In this document: positions 8,050-17,043 of the stretch, one piece after another
How the letters are laid out: every line of letters begins with the position of its first letter
Numbering within the stretch: position 1 is the first letter of the stretch
Assembly: GCA_031418715.1 (NCBI GenBank)
Contig: JANOJL010000010.1
Coordinates: forward strand, 1 to 64,000
Origin: JANMDU01 sp031418715
Lineage (GTDB): Bacteria > Pseudomonadota > Gammaproteobacteria > Burkholderiales > Burkholderiaceae_C
Reading direction: 5' to 3'
Length of the DNA stretch: 64,000 bases
Translations under genes and position numbers: made by a program
Notes under the pieces: generated by a model
Databases searched by the model: none
What the model was told of the DNA's origin: nothing
The model's input: the letters and a program-made list of their open reading frames with translations, nothing else

Positions 8050-10878
8050 TCAACTGAGAAGCGCAGATGCGTCTTGCGAGGTCAGGCGCTTAATGTGTTC
8101 GATCAAGGTGGCATCGGTGTAGGGCTTGGTGAGATACAAATCTACGCCAGCTTCGATGGCCATGCCGCGGTGTTTGTCGCTGGCGCGCGAGGTGATCATC
8201 ACAATCGGCGTGCCCATGAATTGCGGCAACTCGCGCAGGCGCTTGGTCAGCTCTAGTCCATTCAAGTTAGGCATTTCCAGATCGGTGAGCACAATGGCTG
8301 GCATTTTGGAGCGTACCACTTCCAAGGCCAAGAAGCCATCGGCAGCCGAGACCACTTCATAACCCGCATCTTCGAGTAACTGCTCCATCGAGCGGCGTAC
8401 AGACAGCGCATCGTCGACCACAAGCACACGAGTGCGTTTGAAGGCCATGCGGCGACGCATCGCCAAAGAAGAGCCTACTTTGCGCGCTGATTGTGCGCCA
8501 CGCTCCAACGCAGCAACATCTAGCAAAAACATCGGGCGGCCATCGTTGCGCAAAGCACCGCCCACCACGCCAGCAATACGGCGTGTGAGTCGCCCCACAT
8601 CTTGCAAAATCAACTCGCGTGCATCTACCACGGCATCCACCATTAGCGCCACGGTATGCGTTGCGCCATGGCAGAGCACAACGGGTTTGCTGCGCGAACT
8701 GATCTCCACCTGATCTTCAAAGCCGAGCCAAACACCTAGTGCATAAACAGGATACTCCTGCCCCAAATACTTGAGCATGGGCGTGGCATGGTTTTCAATG
8801 CGCACGATCTCAACTTCGTCAGCTGCCAGCGCTTGCAGCACCTGATCAGACGGCAGCGCCACTTCTTCCTGCGCGCATTGCACGATCAGCGCCTGCGCCG
8901 CACCAGTGGACACGGGCACGCGCACGATAAAGCGCGAACCGACATACGGTTTGCTCTCGATATCCAACCGCCCCTTGAGACCTGCCACACGATCATTGAC
9001 GATATCCATGCCAACGCCACGCCCGGAGACCTCGCTGACTTCACCTTTGGTCGAAAAACCGGGACGCAAAATCAAGCGGCGCATTTCGTCCTCGCTCAAC
9101 TTCGCACCAGACTCGATCAAACCGTATTCCAAGGCCTTGTCGTAAATCGTGGGCAAATCCAAGCCTTTGCCATCGTCGGCGCAGACCAACTCCACATCTT
9201 GGCCCACGCGGCGAAAGCTCAATGTCACAGTACCCATTGCGCTCTTGCCCAACATTTCCCGCTCATCAGGGCTTTCCAAACCATGATCCACTGCATTGCG
9301 CAACAAATGCAGCAGGGGCTCGGTCAGGCGCGTAAGCACATCTGCATCGAGCGTGGTGGTATCACCTTCGACGATGAGCTGCGCCTGCTTGCCCGTGGAC
9401 GCGGCTGTTTGCGCCACATTGCGTTTCAGGCGGGGCAAAATGCTTTTCACCGGCACGAGGCGCGCCGCGAGTAAATCGCGGTGTTGCTCACGCTGCATTT
9501 GGTCTTCATCGCGGATGATTTGCTGGGCAGCAACCACTTGGCCACGCGCTTCGCGCGCCAGCTCCAGCTCGTCTTGCACAGCTTCGCTCACAAAGCGAGA
9601 GAGGCTGTACAGCGCGTCATAACGATCCATCTCCAGCGGGTCAAAATTCTCACCTGCTTCTTTTTGACCACGCAGTTGCACCACTTGCTTGTCCACCGTT
9701 TGTTCCAGCTCACGCAGGCGGCGCACCAACTCGGCATGGCTCACCTCAATAGCAGACAAGCGATCCGTCGCAGTGCGCACGAGCTGGCCAACACGCTGCG
9801 ACGCCACGATGGATTGCGTGGCTCGGCGCAGCACACGGCTTAAGCGATCAACGCCAACCCGCAGAGTCTGTGTTTCAGCATTTTGAGGATCATTTCGACC
9901 GATTGGCGTTATAAAATCTGCATTATTTGCTATTGAATTTATAGCAATAGCTGCCCCAAGTGGTTCTGGAGCTTGTTGTAAAGCAGTGTCTTGGCTTATC
10001 CAGTTGACCCAATCGATCAAGCGTTGCAGGCATTCAACTGCGCCGCCAGGAGCGGCCTCCTCACCCTGCAAATGTGCCACCATCTGCTGCAAGATACCAA
10101 CCGCGTGGCGCATATCGCGCACGGCAGGTGTATGGCTGGCCTCACCCGCTTGCGCTTGCTCTAGCGTCCACTCCATCACATCTTCTAGCCGATGAGAAAT
10201 ACGACCAATGCCAGGCAGACCAATGATATTGCCCGAGCCTTTGAAGGTGTGTGCGATGCGCTGTGCTTCGATCAAACGGGCAACATCGGCTTGGCCTGAG
10301 GCCAATTCATCCAAATAACCCATGAGCCGCTCTAATTGCTCGGGAGCATCTTGCAGCATGGCAGACAAAAGGCTGCCGTCAACCTCTTCTGTCTGCAAGC
10401 TCACGTCATCTGCCGTCGCATCTTCCACCACCGCCTCGGCAGCGGCAGCCTCTTCAGCAGTCAAAGCAGGTGGTATGAGCAATTGTTCGTACAAGACCGC
10501 AAGTACTGCGTCATCGGTGGCTTGTGGGCAGGCCTTGAGGTAATCGATGATGGCTTGTGCTGTGGCGGGCTTAGCCGGAAACTCAAGGTAAGCCACAGCA
10601 GGCGCGGTCCAACCGCTGAGCCACTGGAGGCTCTTGGTATCAGGCGCCATCATCTGCAATTGCGTGAATTGCGAGACCTGAGACAAATAGCTGCCCCAGC
10701 CATCCAAGCTGACCAAGGCGCTGGCCTGCACAGAGCGATCAATGTAGCCGATCACCGGCTCAAGCAGATGCACAGCCTCTTCAGGGCGCGTAGCAGCATC
10801 GAGTACCGCTTGCTGTGCCATCGGCACATCCAGCGCGAACTCTTCGTGCAGTAAGACCAGCAGGTCGCCGATTTTCAT
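8050..10878 (-). CDS. chpA: Hybrid CheA/ChpA-type histidine kinase with receiver domain
   Basis: This 942-residue protein is the kinase of a chemosensory array. In order it shows a poorly conserved N-terminus; one Hpt domain (about residues 165-280) with phosphoacceptor His210 in AHTFKGSG; a long linker and dimerisation region; a HATPase domain with HLLRNAVDHGLES (N box) and later G boxes GVGMDIV; a CheW-like domain (about 660-790); and a C-terminal receiver (about 815-935) with VVDD, TDLEMPNLNG and the TKPYT lysine. Family members such as Pseudomonas ChpA carry several Hpt domains; only one is plain here. A copy of the dispersed element encodes residues about 311-333 in the linker. It is the last gene of the cluster running from 15445, and no methyltransferase or methylesterase gene is present. 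Confidence 0.92.
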   Translation of the reverse strand: MKIGDLLVLLHEEFALDVPMAQQAVLDAATRPEEAVHLLEPVIGYIDRSVQASALVSLDGWGSYLSQVSQFTQLQMMAPDTKSLQWLSGWTAPAVAYLEFPAKPATAQAIIDYLKACPQATDDAVLAVLYEQLLIPPALTAEEAAAAEAVVEDATADDVSLQTEEVDGSLLSAMLQDAPEQLERLMGYLDELASGQADVARLIEAQRIAHTFKGSGNIIGLPGIGRISHRLEDVMEWTLEQAQAGEASHTPAVRDMRHAVGILQQMVAHLQGEEAAPGGAVECLQRLIDWVNWISQDTALQQAPEPLGAAIAINSIANNADFITPIGRNDPQNAETQTLRVGVDRLSRVLRRATQSIVASQRVGQLVRTATDRLSAIEVSHAELVRRLRELEQTVDKQVVQLRGQKEAGENFDPLEMDRYDALYSLSRFVSEAVQDELELAREARGQVVAAQQIIRDEDQMQREQHRDLLAARLVPVKSILPRLKRNVAQTAASTGKQAQLIVEGDTTTLDADVLTRLTEPLLHLLRNAVDHGLESPDEREMLGKSAMGTVTLSFRRVGQDVELVCADDGKGLDLPTIYDKALEYGLIESGAKLSEDEMRRLILRPGFSTKGEVSEVSGRGVGMDIVNDRVAGLKGRLDIESKPYVGSRFIVRVPVSTGAAQALIVQCAQEEVALPSDQVLQALAADEVEIVRIENHATPMLKYLGQEYPVYALGVWLGFEDQVEISSRSKPVVLCHGATHTVALMVDAVVDARELILQDVGRLTRRIAGVVGGALRNDGRPMFLLDVAALERGAQSARKVGSSLAMRRRMAFKRTRVLVVDDALSVRRSMEQLLEDAGYEVVSAADGFLALEVVRSKMPAIVLTDLEMPNLNGLELTKRLRELPQFMGTPIVMITSRASDKHRGMAIEAGVDLYLTKPYTDATLIEHIKRLTSQDASALLS
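9881..9946 (+). repeat. 65-bp dispersed element, copy 5 (inside chpA, antisense)
   Basis: Full length in the plus direction: head TTTTGAGGATC, core GGCGTTATAAAATCTGC and hairpin GCTATT/ATAGCA. chpA reads through it on the minus strand in frame, giving AINSIANNADFITPIGRND. Confidence 0.85.
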
Positions 10879-10906
10879 GTATGGCTTTTCTGAGAAAACG
10901 CGAGCA

Positions 10907-13402
10907 TTAGACCAGCTTGAATTGACCCACCGCTGCCGTCAACTGACGCGAGGATTCAGCCAGCAACTGCGTAGAAGCTGTTTGCTCTGCAATAGCGGAA
11001 GAAGTTTGCTCTGTGCCAGCGTTGATGTCCAACACCGACTGCTGCAAACTGCTGGCCAGTTGCGCTTGTTGTTCGGAAAACTGCGCAATTTGACGCACCA
11101 AACCCACCAATTGTTGCGTGGTTTCTTGCGTTTGATTCATCTGCGCACCTGCGCGCTGAGCCAGTTCAGACTGGCGCACCACGTCACCAATCAGTCGGTT
11201 CACCGTGAACAGCGTTTCGTTCGTCTCGGCCTGGATGTTACCCACCAACTGAGAAATCGTCGCCGTGGCCTGGCGAGAGCTGTCAGACAAGCGCTGCACC
11301 TCTTCAGCCACCACCGCAAAACCGCGACCTGCCTCACCAGCTGTGGCCGCCTGCATGGAGGCATTCAAGGCCAGCACGTGCGTGCGCTCAGAAATGGCAT
11401 TGATCAGCTGCACAGCAGTTGAAATTTCTTGCGAACGCTCGCCCAAACGTTTGAAGCGCTTTTCCAAATCGGAGATAGATTCACGCAGCTGGTCCATGCC
11501 CTGCACGGTGCCCTGCACCGCTGCCCGTGCGTTCTGCGTCGCATCTGCAGCCAAGCCAGCAGCTTTGTTCGATTGCTCTGACAACGCAGACACCTGCGCC
11601 AGTTGATCGGTTGCTTTGTTCAAGTTGCTCGACATGGCATCCAAAGCATCTCGCTCAGCGCGTGCCGTTTCTTCGACCATCACCGATTGCACCCGCACCG
11701 ACTCTGAGGTCATGGCCACCTGTTCGGCAATCTTTTGCACATCTAGCAAAGTGCGACCCGTCTCGTCAGAGAATTGGTTGATGGATGAAGCCACCGTACC
11801 AATAATGTCTTCTGTCACCGGCGCTCGGGCTGTCAAATCTCGGTTAGACAACTGGAATACCGCTTGGAGCAGATCAATCACCGAGTTGTTGAGTGTCTCA
11901 TTCTCTTTGGCGGCTTTTTCCAGAGCGGAAATTCGGTCATCAAGCAGTCCGTCAAAGGCGCGGCCCAGATCACCGATCTCGTCTTTCTCTGTGAGTTGGC
12001 TTCGTGCCGATGTCTCGCCCCCGGCCACTTTCTGCACTGTGTCTGACAAGATTTGAATCGGCTTCAAGAATTGGCGTAAGAACACGGATACGGCAACACC
12101 CGCAAACACCACAACACCCAATGCAATCAACAAAGCGCGCAGCAAGGAGGATTGGTTCAACTGAGAAATCGCTTCGTCCGCCTCTAGTTTGTCAATCTTA
12201 GCCACCAAGACCCAGTTCAAACCCTGGATTTTTAAAGGGCCGTAAGCACCATATGAAGCAATACCGCGATAGTCTGCGAATTGCACGAAGCCATCTTGTC
12301 CGGCCAGCGCTGGCCGGGTCGCCTCAGAGTCAATCGTCACCAAGCCAATCGATGTTTCTTTCTTGATGAGGGTGGCTTTGGCATTGGCCGACAGTTTTGC
12401 GCCCAATAGATCCGCAAATGCGTTCTTGTTTTCAACCACATAACGCGCATTGGAGCGCATCACTTTGTCTGAACCTACCAAGAACATATCGCCCGACTTA
12501 CCCAAACCAATTTTTTCCCAAGCTTTGTTCGAGTTCATCACTTCCGTGATTTTATCAATCGGATACTGCATCGCAAGCACCCCAATTTGACGATCTCCAT
12601 CAAACACCGGAACGGCTGCAAAAGCTGCTTGGTCATCGTAAGAAGCCAAATAGGGCGCGAAATCAGACAGATAAACGGCATCGCGGTTAGGCGCTTGCTT
12701 GACTTTCTCATAAGCTTCTGCAAGTTTAGTACCCGAGGCAATGCCCTTGCTCAGCGACGTTCCTAAATCCAACTCCTTGAATACCGTGTAGACGACGTTG
12801 TCGGTTTGGGTGTCAATCAAAAAGATATCGTAGAACTCGGATAACTTTTGCGCCCGCTCAAAACCGGGGTGAAACTGCGCATGTGCGAGCGCATAAGCGG
12901 CGTTGCCTTCTGGCTTAGCCATACGCTCCTTTTGACCCAATGGATTGGGATTGCGAACGATGAATTCATTTTGCAAAGCCAAGCCATTGGCATCCAAGGT
13001 CGCAATGAATTTCGACAGGTCTGGCGCAGCGCCTGGATTGCGCTTGGCATACTCGGGGGCAAATTGCTCTTGAGCGTATTTGACCAATGCCGCGCTGGCA
13101 ATTTCTGGGGCTTGTCCGAAGTCTTTGGCCGCTGTGGCAAATGCGCCGTTGAAGCTTCGTGCGGCTTCAATGGTTGATCTCTGCGAAGCCAGAATTTGCA
13201 ATGCACGCACCCGCCCAGACACTTCATCCGCCAACTGTGCCCGCTTGGTATCTCGCAAAGATGAGAGTTGAACTTGTGTACGCTCGGTGAGCGCTGTATC
13301 GGCCAAGCTTGAAGCGCCCTGCCAAAGCAGCGCAGCGGTGATCACCACCGGAATCAAGGTCAGCAGGCCTGCGCCGATCAGCATTTTTTGCCGGATGTTC
13401 AT
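10907..13402 (-). CDS. pilJ: Methyl-accepting chemotaxis protein, PilJ-like
   Basis: The 831-residue receptor has a membrane segment at about residues 8-28, a large periplasmic sensor region (about 30-418, plausibly a double Cache-type fold judging by length and the YPIDKITEVM region), a second membrane segment at about 419-442, a HAMP domain, and a cytoplasmic signalling coiled coil. The hairpin tip (670-700) reads ALNASMQAATAGEAGRGFAV, which is closer to PilJ than to classical MCPs. No C-terminal NWETF-type tether is visible. It sits between pilI/cheW and chpA, so it probably feeds that kinase. Control of type IV pili or surface sensing is inferred from cluster resemblance. The ligand is unknown. 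Confidence 0.9.
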   Translation of the reverse strand: MNIRQKMLIGAGLLTLIPVVITAALLWQGASSLADTALTERTQVQLSSLRDTKRAQLADEVSGRVRALQILASQRSTIEAARSFNGAFATAAKDFGQAPEIASAALVKYAQEQFAPEYAKRNPGAAPDLSKFIATLDANGLALQNEFIVRNPNPLGQKERMAKPEGNAAYALAHAQFHPGFERAQKLSEFYDIFLIDTQTDNVVYTVFKELDLGTSLSKGIASGTKLAEAYEKVKQAPNRDAVYLSDFAPYLASYDDQAAFAAVPVFDGDRQIGVLAMQYPIDKITEVMNSNKAWEKIGLGKSGDMFLVGSDKVMRSNARYVVENKNAFADLLGAKLSANAKATLIKKETSIGLVTIDSEATRPALAGQDGFVQFADYRGIASYGAYGPLKIQGLNWVLVAKIDKLEADEAISQLNQSSLLRALLIALGVVVFAGVAVSVFLRQFLKPIQILSDTVQKVAGGETSARSQLTEKDEIGDLGRAFDGLLDDRISALEKAAKENETLNNSVIDLLQAVFQLSNRDLTARAPVTEDIIGTVASSINQFSDETGRTLLDVQKIAEQVAMTSESVRVQSVMVEETARAERDALDAMSSNLNKATDQLAQVSALSEQSNKAAGLAADATQNARAAVQGTVQGMDQLRESISDLEKRFKRLGERSQEISTAVQLINAISERTHVLALNASMQAATAGEAGRGFAVVAEEVQRLSDSSRQATATISQLVGNIQAETNETLFTVNRLIGDVVRQSELAQRAGAQMNQTQETTQQLVGLVRQIAQFSEQQAQLASSLQQSVLDINAGTEQTSSAIAEQTASTQLLAESSRQLTAAVGQFKLV

Positions 13403-13454
13403 ATGTTGTGCTCCGAACTCAAATTAGAGAAGGTTAAATCAATAGGAAAAGTCA

Positions 13455-13919
13455 TCATTCCAACGTCAGCTCTTCGCTCAACAGAGCGAGCAAGCGTTGA
13501 TCATCAATTTCAAGAAATTCATGCCCGGCAGCATTGCTGCCAACACCCAAGCACAACTCACGCAAGCGAGGAGGCAGCGCTCCCGCGTAGGTCAGGGCAC
13601 GCGGTTCGTAGCCTAATTGCTGGGGCAAGCCCTCAAAAGCAAGCGCTATCGCGTCGCCAGTGGTGTCTGCTGAATTTTGGTCGGTCTTGCCGCCAATCAG
13701 CAAACGTTGTTTGTTTGCCGTTGATGGCGCGGATATGCCCAGATAGGCGCTCAAATCCACCACAGGCAAGATATTGCCGTCCACATTGGTTGCTCCCAGC
13801 AACCACGGCGGGGCTTTGGGGATGGGGCTGAGCTCGAAATCATCAACGATCTGACGCGCCCAATCAAACGGGAACGCCAGAGCCCACGAGCCGCAGAGGA
13901 TGCCTTGTGCGAGTTTCAA
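13455..13919 (-). CDS. pilI: CheW-like coupling protein (PilI type)
   Basis: The 154-residue CheW-domain protein should link the PilJ-like receptor to the kinase. The fold is recognisable from LAFPFDWARQIVDDFELSPI and PPWLLGATNVDGNILPVVDLSAYLG, which match CheW strands one to four. The start is odd. The frame opens directly after the TGA stop of pilH, in the same frame, and has no ATG before the first beta strand. The only ordinary initiation codon is the TTG at 13917-13919, without a clear Shine-Dalgarno. The protein is therefore a little short at its N-terminus compared with PilI, and its translation may depend on pilH. Confidence 0.82.
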   Translation of the reverse strand: MKLAQGILCGSWALAFPFDWARQIVDDFELSPIPKAPPWLLGATNVDGNILPVVDLSAYLGISAPSTANKQRLLIGGKTDQNSADTTGDAIALAFEGLPQQLGYEPRALTYAGALPPRLRELCLGVGSNAAGHEFLEIDDQRLLALLSEELTLE

Positions 13920-13949
13920 AGGACAAATACGTAAAAATCTAGCGCGCGA

Positions 13950-14297
13950 TCAGATCGTGTCCAGAATTTGCTCAGCCGTGTAGGGTTTGGTGACAAAGCC
14001 TTTGGCGCCAAGCATCTGCGCGAAAACGCGGTCTGCTTTTTGATCTTTTGATGTGACGAAAACCACCGGGATTCCCTTGGTCGTCGGGTCTTGCATGAGC
14101 TGGCGAGTGGCAGAAAAGCCATCGAGTCCGGGCATGTTGACATCCATCATGATTAGATCAGGTACTTCTGCCTTGGCCTTGCTGACGGCTTCCACGCCTG
14201 AGTTGGCCAATATCACCACCCAGCCTGCATCTGAAAAGATGCGCTGCAGGTTTTGTGAATCTACCGGGGCATCGTCCACTACTAATACTTTTTTCAT
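13950..14297 (-). CDS. pilH: Single-domain response regulator, PilH/CheY-like
   Basis: This 115-residue receiver domain has all catalytic residues: acidic pocket VVDDAP at the N-terminus, phosphoacceptor Asp52 in MMDVNMPGLDG, the conserved Ser/Thr in FVTSKDQKAD and the Lys in FVTKPYT. The ATG at 14297 (MKKVLVVDD) fits the family; an upstream ATG at 14345 would add 16 residues with no counterpart. It is likely a phosphate sink or output of the chpA kinase. It lies between the pilG-like gene and pilI. Confidence 0.93.
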   Translation of the reverse strand: MKKVLVVDDAPVDSQNLQRIFSDAGWVVILANSGVEAVSKAKAEVPDLIMMDVNMPGLDGFSATRQLMQDPTTKGIPVVFVTSKDQKADRVFAQMLGAKGFVTKPYTAEQILDTI

Positions 14298-14386
14298 CAG
14301 CGTCTCACTCAAAATAACTTGTTTTTCGTTAAGAAAAATCGACATTTAAAAACTCACACGAACAACGCATCATGCGCCTATGCGAG

Positions 14387-15445
14387 CTACTTTGCTGACC
14401 GTGCAAACCCCGATCCGCTGTCACCACCAAAATTCGTCTCTTGGAAGCCGCGAGCCACATTGCGATCATGCTTTGCCAAAACAGCGATCAAATCGCGCTC
14501 ATTGAGCGGTTTGGTCAAGTAAGCGTCGCAGCCTGCGAGCGTGCCACGAATTTTGTCAATCGTTCCACCTCGGCTGGTCAGCATGACCACGACGGGTGGC
14601 TTGCCATCAGAATACTTGCGCTGCTTGATGGCGCGGCAGGTTTGGTAGCCATCCAAGCCCTCCATCATCACGTCGAGGAAGACGAACTTGTAGGGTTTGG
14701 TGTTCATCTTACCCAGCGCTTCTTCACCAGAGTTCACCAAATCGGCATGAAAACCAAAACGCGAAAGGCGGTTGCGCATGAATTTAAGGGCAATATCGCT
14801 ATCGTCCACGACCAAGATGTGATCCACATCCATAGCACTGTCTGATTGTGCCGACCTAGAGGGTGGGATACCCACTAGGCCATCAAATGCCCGGGAAGAC
14901 ACAAAATCAGCGCGCGCGGCTGCTCCCGTTCGGACAGAGCGGCGCAAGCTCGCATCCATGCTGCCCATAGGGGTGGCCGCTGGCATGGATGCAGCAGCCT
15001 TGATGTCGGCTTTAGGCGCGGCTTGTACTGAGTTAGCTGGTGGCAGTGCGCTGAAGGTAGGTGCCGCATGGGTGGGCGCCGACATGGTGCTGGCAGCAGG
15101 CTTATTTGGCATCAATGCAGCGGGTACGGTGGCCATGGGGGGCGACAACAAGCTCTCCACGGTAGCCAATACCTTCATCAAATTCAAAGGGCGGCGTTGC
15201 AGCATCCAACCTGTGCCCCCGTCTTGACTGCCAATCAACAGAACTTGCGCTGCAGGCTTGATGGCCATGGCTTGCCGCAACACGGCTGAATCATCTGCAT
15301 TGACCACAGCCAAATGCGCTTGGGCAGCGTCTTCCACCAATGCATAGCCTGGCGGGCGGCGAGCTGCTAAGCGGAAGAACGATTCAAATGTCACCTTCTC
15401 AAAAGACGAGAAGCCAACCAAAATAATTTTGTGGGGTTGATTCAT
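14387..15445 (-). CDS. pilG: Response regulator with extra N-terminal receiver-like domain, PilG-like
   Basis: The 352-residue protein has two folded parts joined by an Ala/Pro-rich linker (about residues 100-205). The C-terminal part is a normal receiver (HILVVDDSDIALKFMRNRL, phosphoacceptor Asp258 in FLDVMMEGLDGYQTC, MLTSRGG, LTKPLN) of the PilG type. The N-terminal part (about 1-100, KIILVGFSSFEKVTFESFF through LLIGSQDGGTG to MKVLATVESLL) has the alternating pattern of a receiver but lacks the acidic pocket and phosphoacceptor, so I infer a pseudo-receiver. It is the first gene of the chemosensory operon, with gpx divergent. Confidence 0.85.
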   Translation of the reverse strand: MNQPHKIILVGFSSFEKVTFESFFRLAARRPPGYALVEDAAQAHLAVVNADDSAVLRQAMAIKPAAQVLLIGSQDGGTGWMLQRRPLNLMKVLATVESLLSPPMATVPAALMPNKPAASTMSAPTHAAPTFSALPPANSVQAAPKADIKAAASMPAATPMGSMDASLRRSVRTGAAARADFVSSRAFDGLVGIPPSRSAQSDSAMDVDHILVVDDSDIALKFMRNRLSRFGFHADLVNSGEEALGKMNTKPYKFVFLDVMMEGLDGYQTCRAIKQRKYSDGKPPVVVMLTSRGGTIDKIRGTLAGCDAYLTKPLNERDLIAVLAKHDRNVARGFQETNFGGDSGSGFARSAK

Positions 15446-15611
15446 GTTAAATCTTCAGGAACAGGCCCCGCCCGATGCCAAGCGTTCGCTAGCGATGAAA
15501 TGACCAGAGAAATCATGGGCCTGCACCAAAAAGTTAATGAATTAGTATCAATCGATTTTATAGATTAGCCTGGCATTTGACTAGGCCTGTCTAACCAAAA
15601 GCTGCCATTTT

Positions 15612-15641
15612 TTGACAACAACGCTTATACAGAGACACAAT
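15612..15641 (+). promoter_or_regulatory. Possible sigma-70 promoter upstream of gpx
   Basis: A perfect -35 hexamer TTGACA (15612-15617) is followed after 18 bases by CACAAT (15636-15641), a four-of-six match to the -10 box, about 40 bases before the gpx start. Assigned by eye only. Confidence 0.4.
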
Positions 15642-15680
15642 CTGTATTTAGCTCCCTTCGAACACACCAATAGGATGATC

Positions 15681-16172
15681 ATGTCAGAACACGCCACCGC
15701 CTACGATTTCTCCGCCCAAGATATCTATGGGAAAAAAGTCGCTTTGAAGAAATATGTCGGAAAAGCGTTGCTAATTGTTAACACCGCCAGTGGGTGTGGC
15801 TTCACACCGCAATACAAGGGTTTGCAGTCGCTGCACGAACAATTTGGCGCGAAAGGTTTGGTGGTGCTGGGTTTTCCCTGCAATCAGTTCGGCGCTCAGG
15901 AAAGTGGCAGCGAAGAGGAGATTGCCTCGTTTTGCGAACTCAATTTCGGCGTGAGCTTCCCGCTGATGGGCAAAGTCGATGTCAACGGCGAGCAGGCCAC
16001 ACCTCTCTACCAATGGCTCAGCGCCGAAGCCCCCGGCCTGCTCGGTAGCAAAGCCATCAAATGGAATTTCACCAAATTCCTCGTTGGAAGAGACGGCCAA
16101 GTTATTAAACGCTACGCCCCACAAGACACACCTCAAAGTTTGGCTAAGGACATTGAGGCCGTGCTGGGTTGA
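15681..16172 (+). CDS. Glutathione peroxidase family thiol peroxidase
   Basis: This 163-residue thioredoxin-fold peroxidase reduces hydrogen peroxide and organic or lipid peroxides. The catalytic tetrad of the family is visible: Cys in NTASGCGFTPQY, Gln in GFPCNQFGAQE, and Trp-Asn in KWNFTKFLV. The active site uses Cys rather than selenocysteine, and bacterial relatives are often thioredoxin-dependent. The start at 15681 has an AGGA-type ribosome site; ATG at 15675 is an alternative. It stands alone, divergent from the chemosensory operon, with a sigma-70-like promoter upstream and an element copy between it and mtnN. Confidence 0.93.
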   Translation: MSEHATAYDFSAQDIYGKKVALKKYVGKALLIVNTASGCGFTPQYKGLQSLHEQFGAKGLVVLGFPCNQFGAQESGSEEEIASFCELNFGVSFPLMGKVDVNGEQATPLYQWLSAEAPGLLGSKAIKWNFTKFLVGRDGQVIKRYAPQDTPQSLAKDIEAVLG

Positions 16173-16190
16173 GTTTTCGACCATTTAGAT

Positions 16191-16255
16191 CGCTATTTTT
16201 TTAATAGCAAACTATATAGATAATATAACGGACTGAGGGCTCATTTGCTTGATTT
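16191..16255 (-). repeat. 65-bp dispersed element, copy 6 (intergenic gpx/mtnN)
   Basis: On the minus strand the core is GTCCGTTATATTATCTATAT, followed by a perfect hairpin tail (GCTATT, AAAAA, AATAGC). The head is diverged. It lies between two converging gene ends, where its hairpin could act as a bidirectional terminator. Confidence 0.8.
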
Positions 16256-16260
16256 TTAGC

Positions 16261-16977
16261 TCAAAGACGCTGCATAAACGCATTCACCATGTTCACTGCC
16301 ATCGGCCCTGCGACTTCGCTCACGAATTTCGGAAAGTCCACATGCGCGTTCTCATCTGCTTTATCGGAAATGGTGCGCATGGCTGCGAAGGGAATCTGGT
16401 AATCGTGACAGACCTGCGCTATCGCTGCGCCTTCCATTTCAACGCACAAAGCATCTGGCAGCTCGCTGCGCAGGGCTTGCACCTCTTGAGCGCTGCTCAC
16501 AAAGCGGTCGCCGCTGATGATCAGGCCTTGATGAATTTTTAAGCATTTTGAGCCATTTGCCGTTAGAAAATAAGCGCTGCACGCTCCCAAAAGCATAGCG
16601 CAAAGATCGGTATGGCCTGCAAAGCGGCTGATGCCCGTGTAGGGAATTTCGTAGCGCGGAAAGAGTGGCGAGGCATCCATGTCGTGTTGCAAATACTCGG
16701 TGCCAATCACCACATCGCCCACCTGCACTTGTTGCGCCACCGCGCCTGCCACGCCAGTAAACAGAATGCGCTTGACGTGATAGCGCTCGATCAGCATCGT
16801 CGCCGTGGTGGCAGCGGCCACTTTGCCGACACCTGCCAGAGCTAGGATGACTGGTTTAGCATGAATCAAACCATGCTCAAGTCCACGGGGAATGTGCGCG
16901 GAATGCTCATGATTTTGTAGCAACTGGATCAAACCAGCTTGCTCTTCGGGCAAGGCGCTGATGATGGCGGTGGTCAT
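16261..16977 (-). CDS. mtnN: 5'-methylthioadenosine/S-adenosylhomocysteine nucleosidase
   Basis: The enzyme hydrolyses MTA and SAH to adenine and the thioribose or ribosyl-homocysteine product, clearing by-products of methylation and polyamine synthesis. The 238-residue protein shows ISALPEEQAGL at the N-terminus, FTGVAGAV, CVEMEGAAIAQVCHDY (catalytic Glu) and TISDKADENAHVDFP (catalytic Asp). I take the ATG at 16977; an in-frame TTG lies two codons upstream. Residues about 127-147 come from a copy of the dispersed element placed before GLIISGDRFVSS, lengthening a surface segment compared with E. coli. It lies downstream of the CoA ligase at 17044 on the same strand. Confidence 0.94.
   Translation of the reverse strand: MTTAIISALPEEQAGLIQLLQNHEHSAHIPRGLEHGLIHAKPVILALAGVGKVAAATTATMLIERYHVKRILFTGVAGAVAQQVQVGDVVIGTEYLQHDMDASPLFPRYEIPYTGISRFAGHTDLCAMLLGACSAYFLTANGSKCLKIHQGLIISGDRFVSSAQEVQALRSELPDALCVEMEGAAIAQVCHDYQIPFAAMRTISDKADENAHVDFPKFVSEVAGPMAVNMVNAFMQRL
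16536..16599 (+). repeat. 65-bp dispersed element, copy 7 (inside mtnN, antisense)
   Basis: Plus direction: head TTTTTAAGCATTTTGAGCCA, core TGCCGTTAGAAAATAAGCGC, and a diverged tail ending CATAGC. mtnN reads it in frame as AMLLGACSAYFLTANGSKCL. Confidence 0.8.
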
Positions 16978-17043
16978 GCGCAAGTTTACTGCGGCTATTA
17001 CTCAGTACGCCTCATACGCTAGCATTTTGATAGACCGCCTTCT

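Noticed and set aside
15541..15570. AT-rich stretch before gpx as a further element copy
   Set aside because: It lacks the core and hairpin arms; resemblance is only in base composition.
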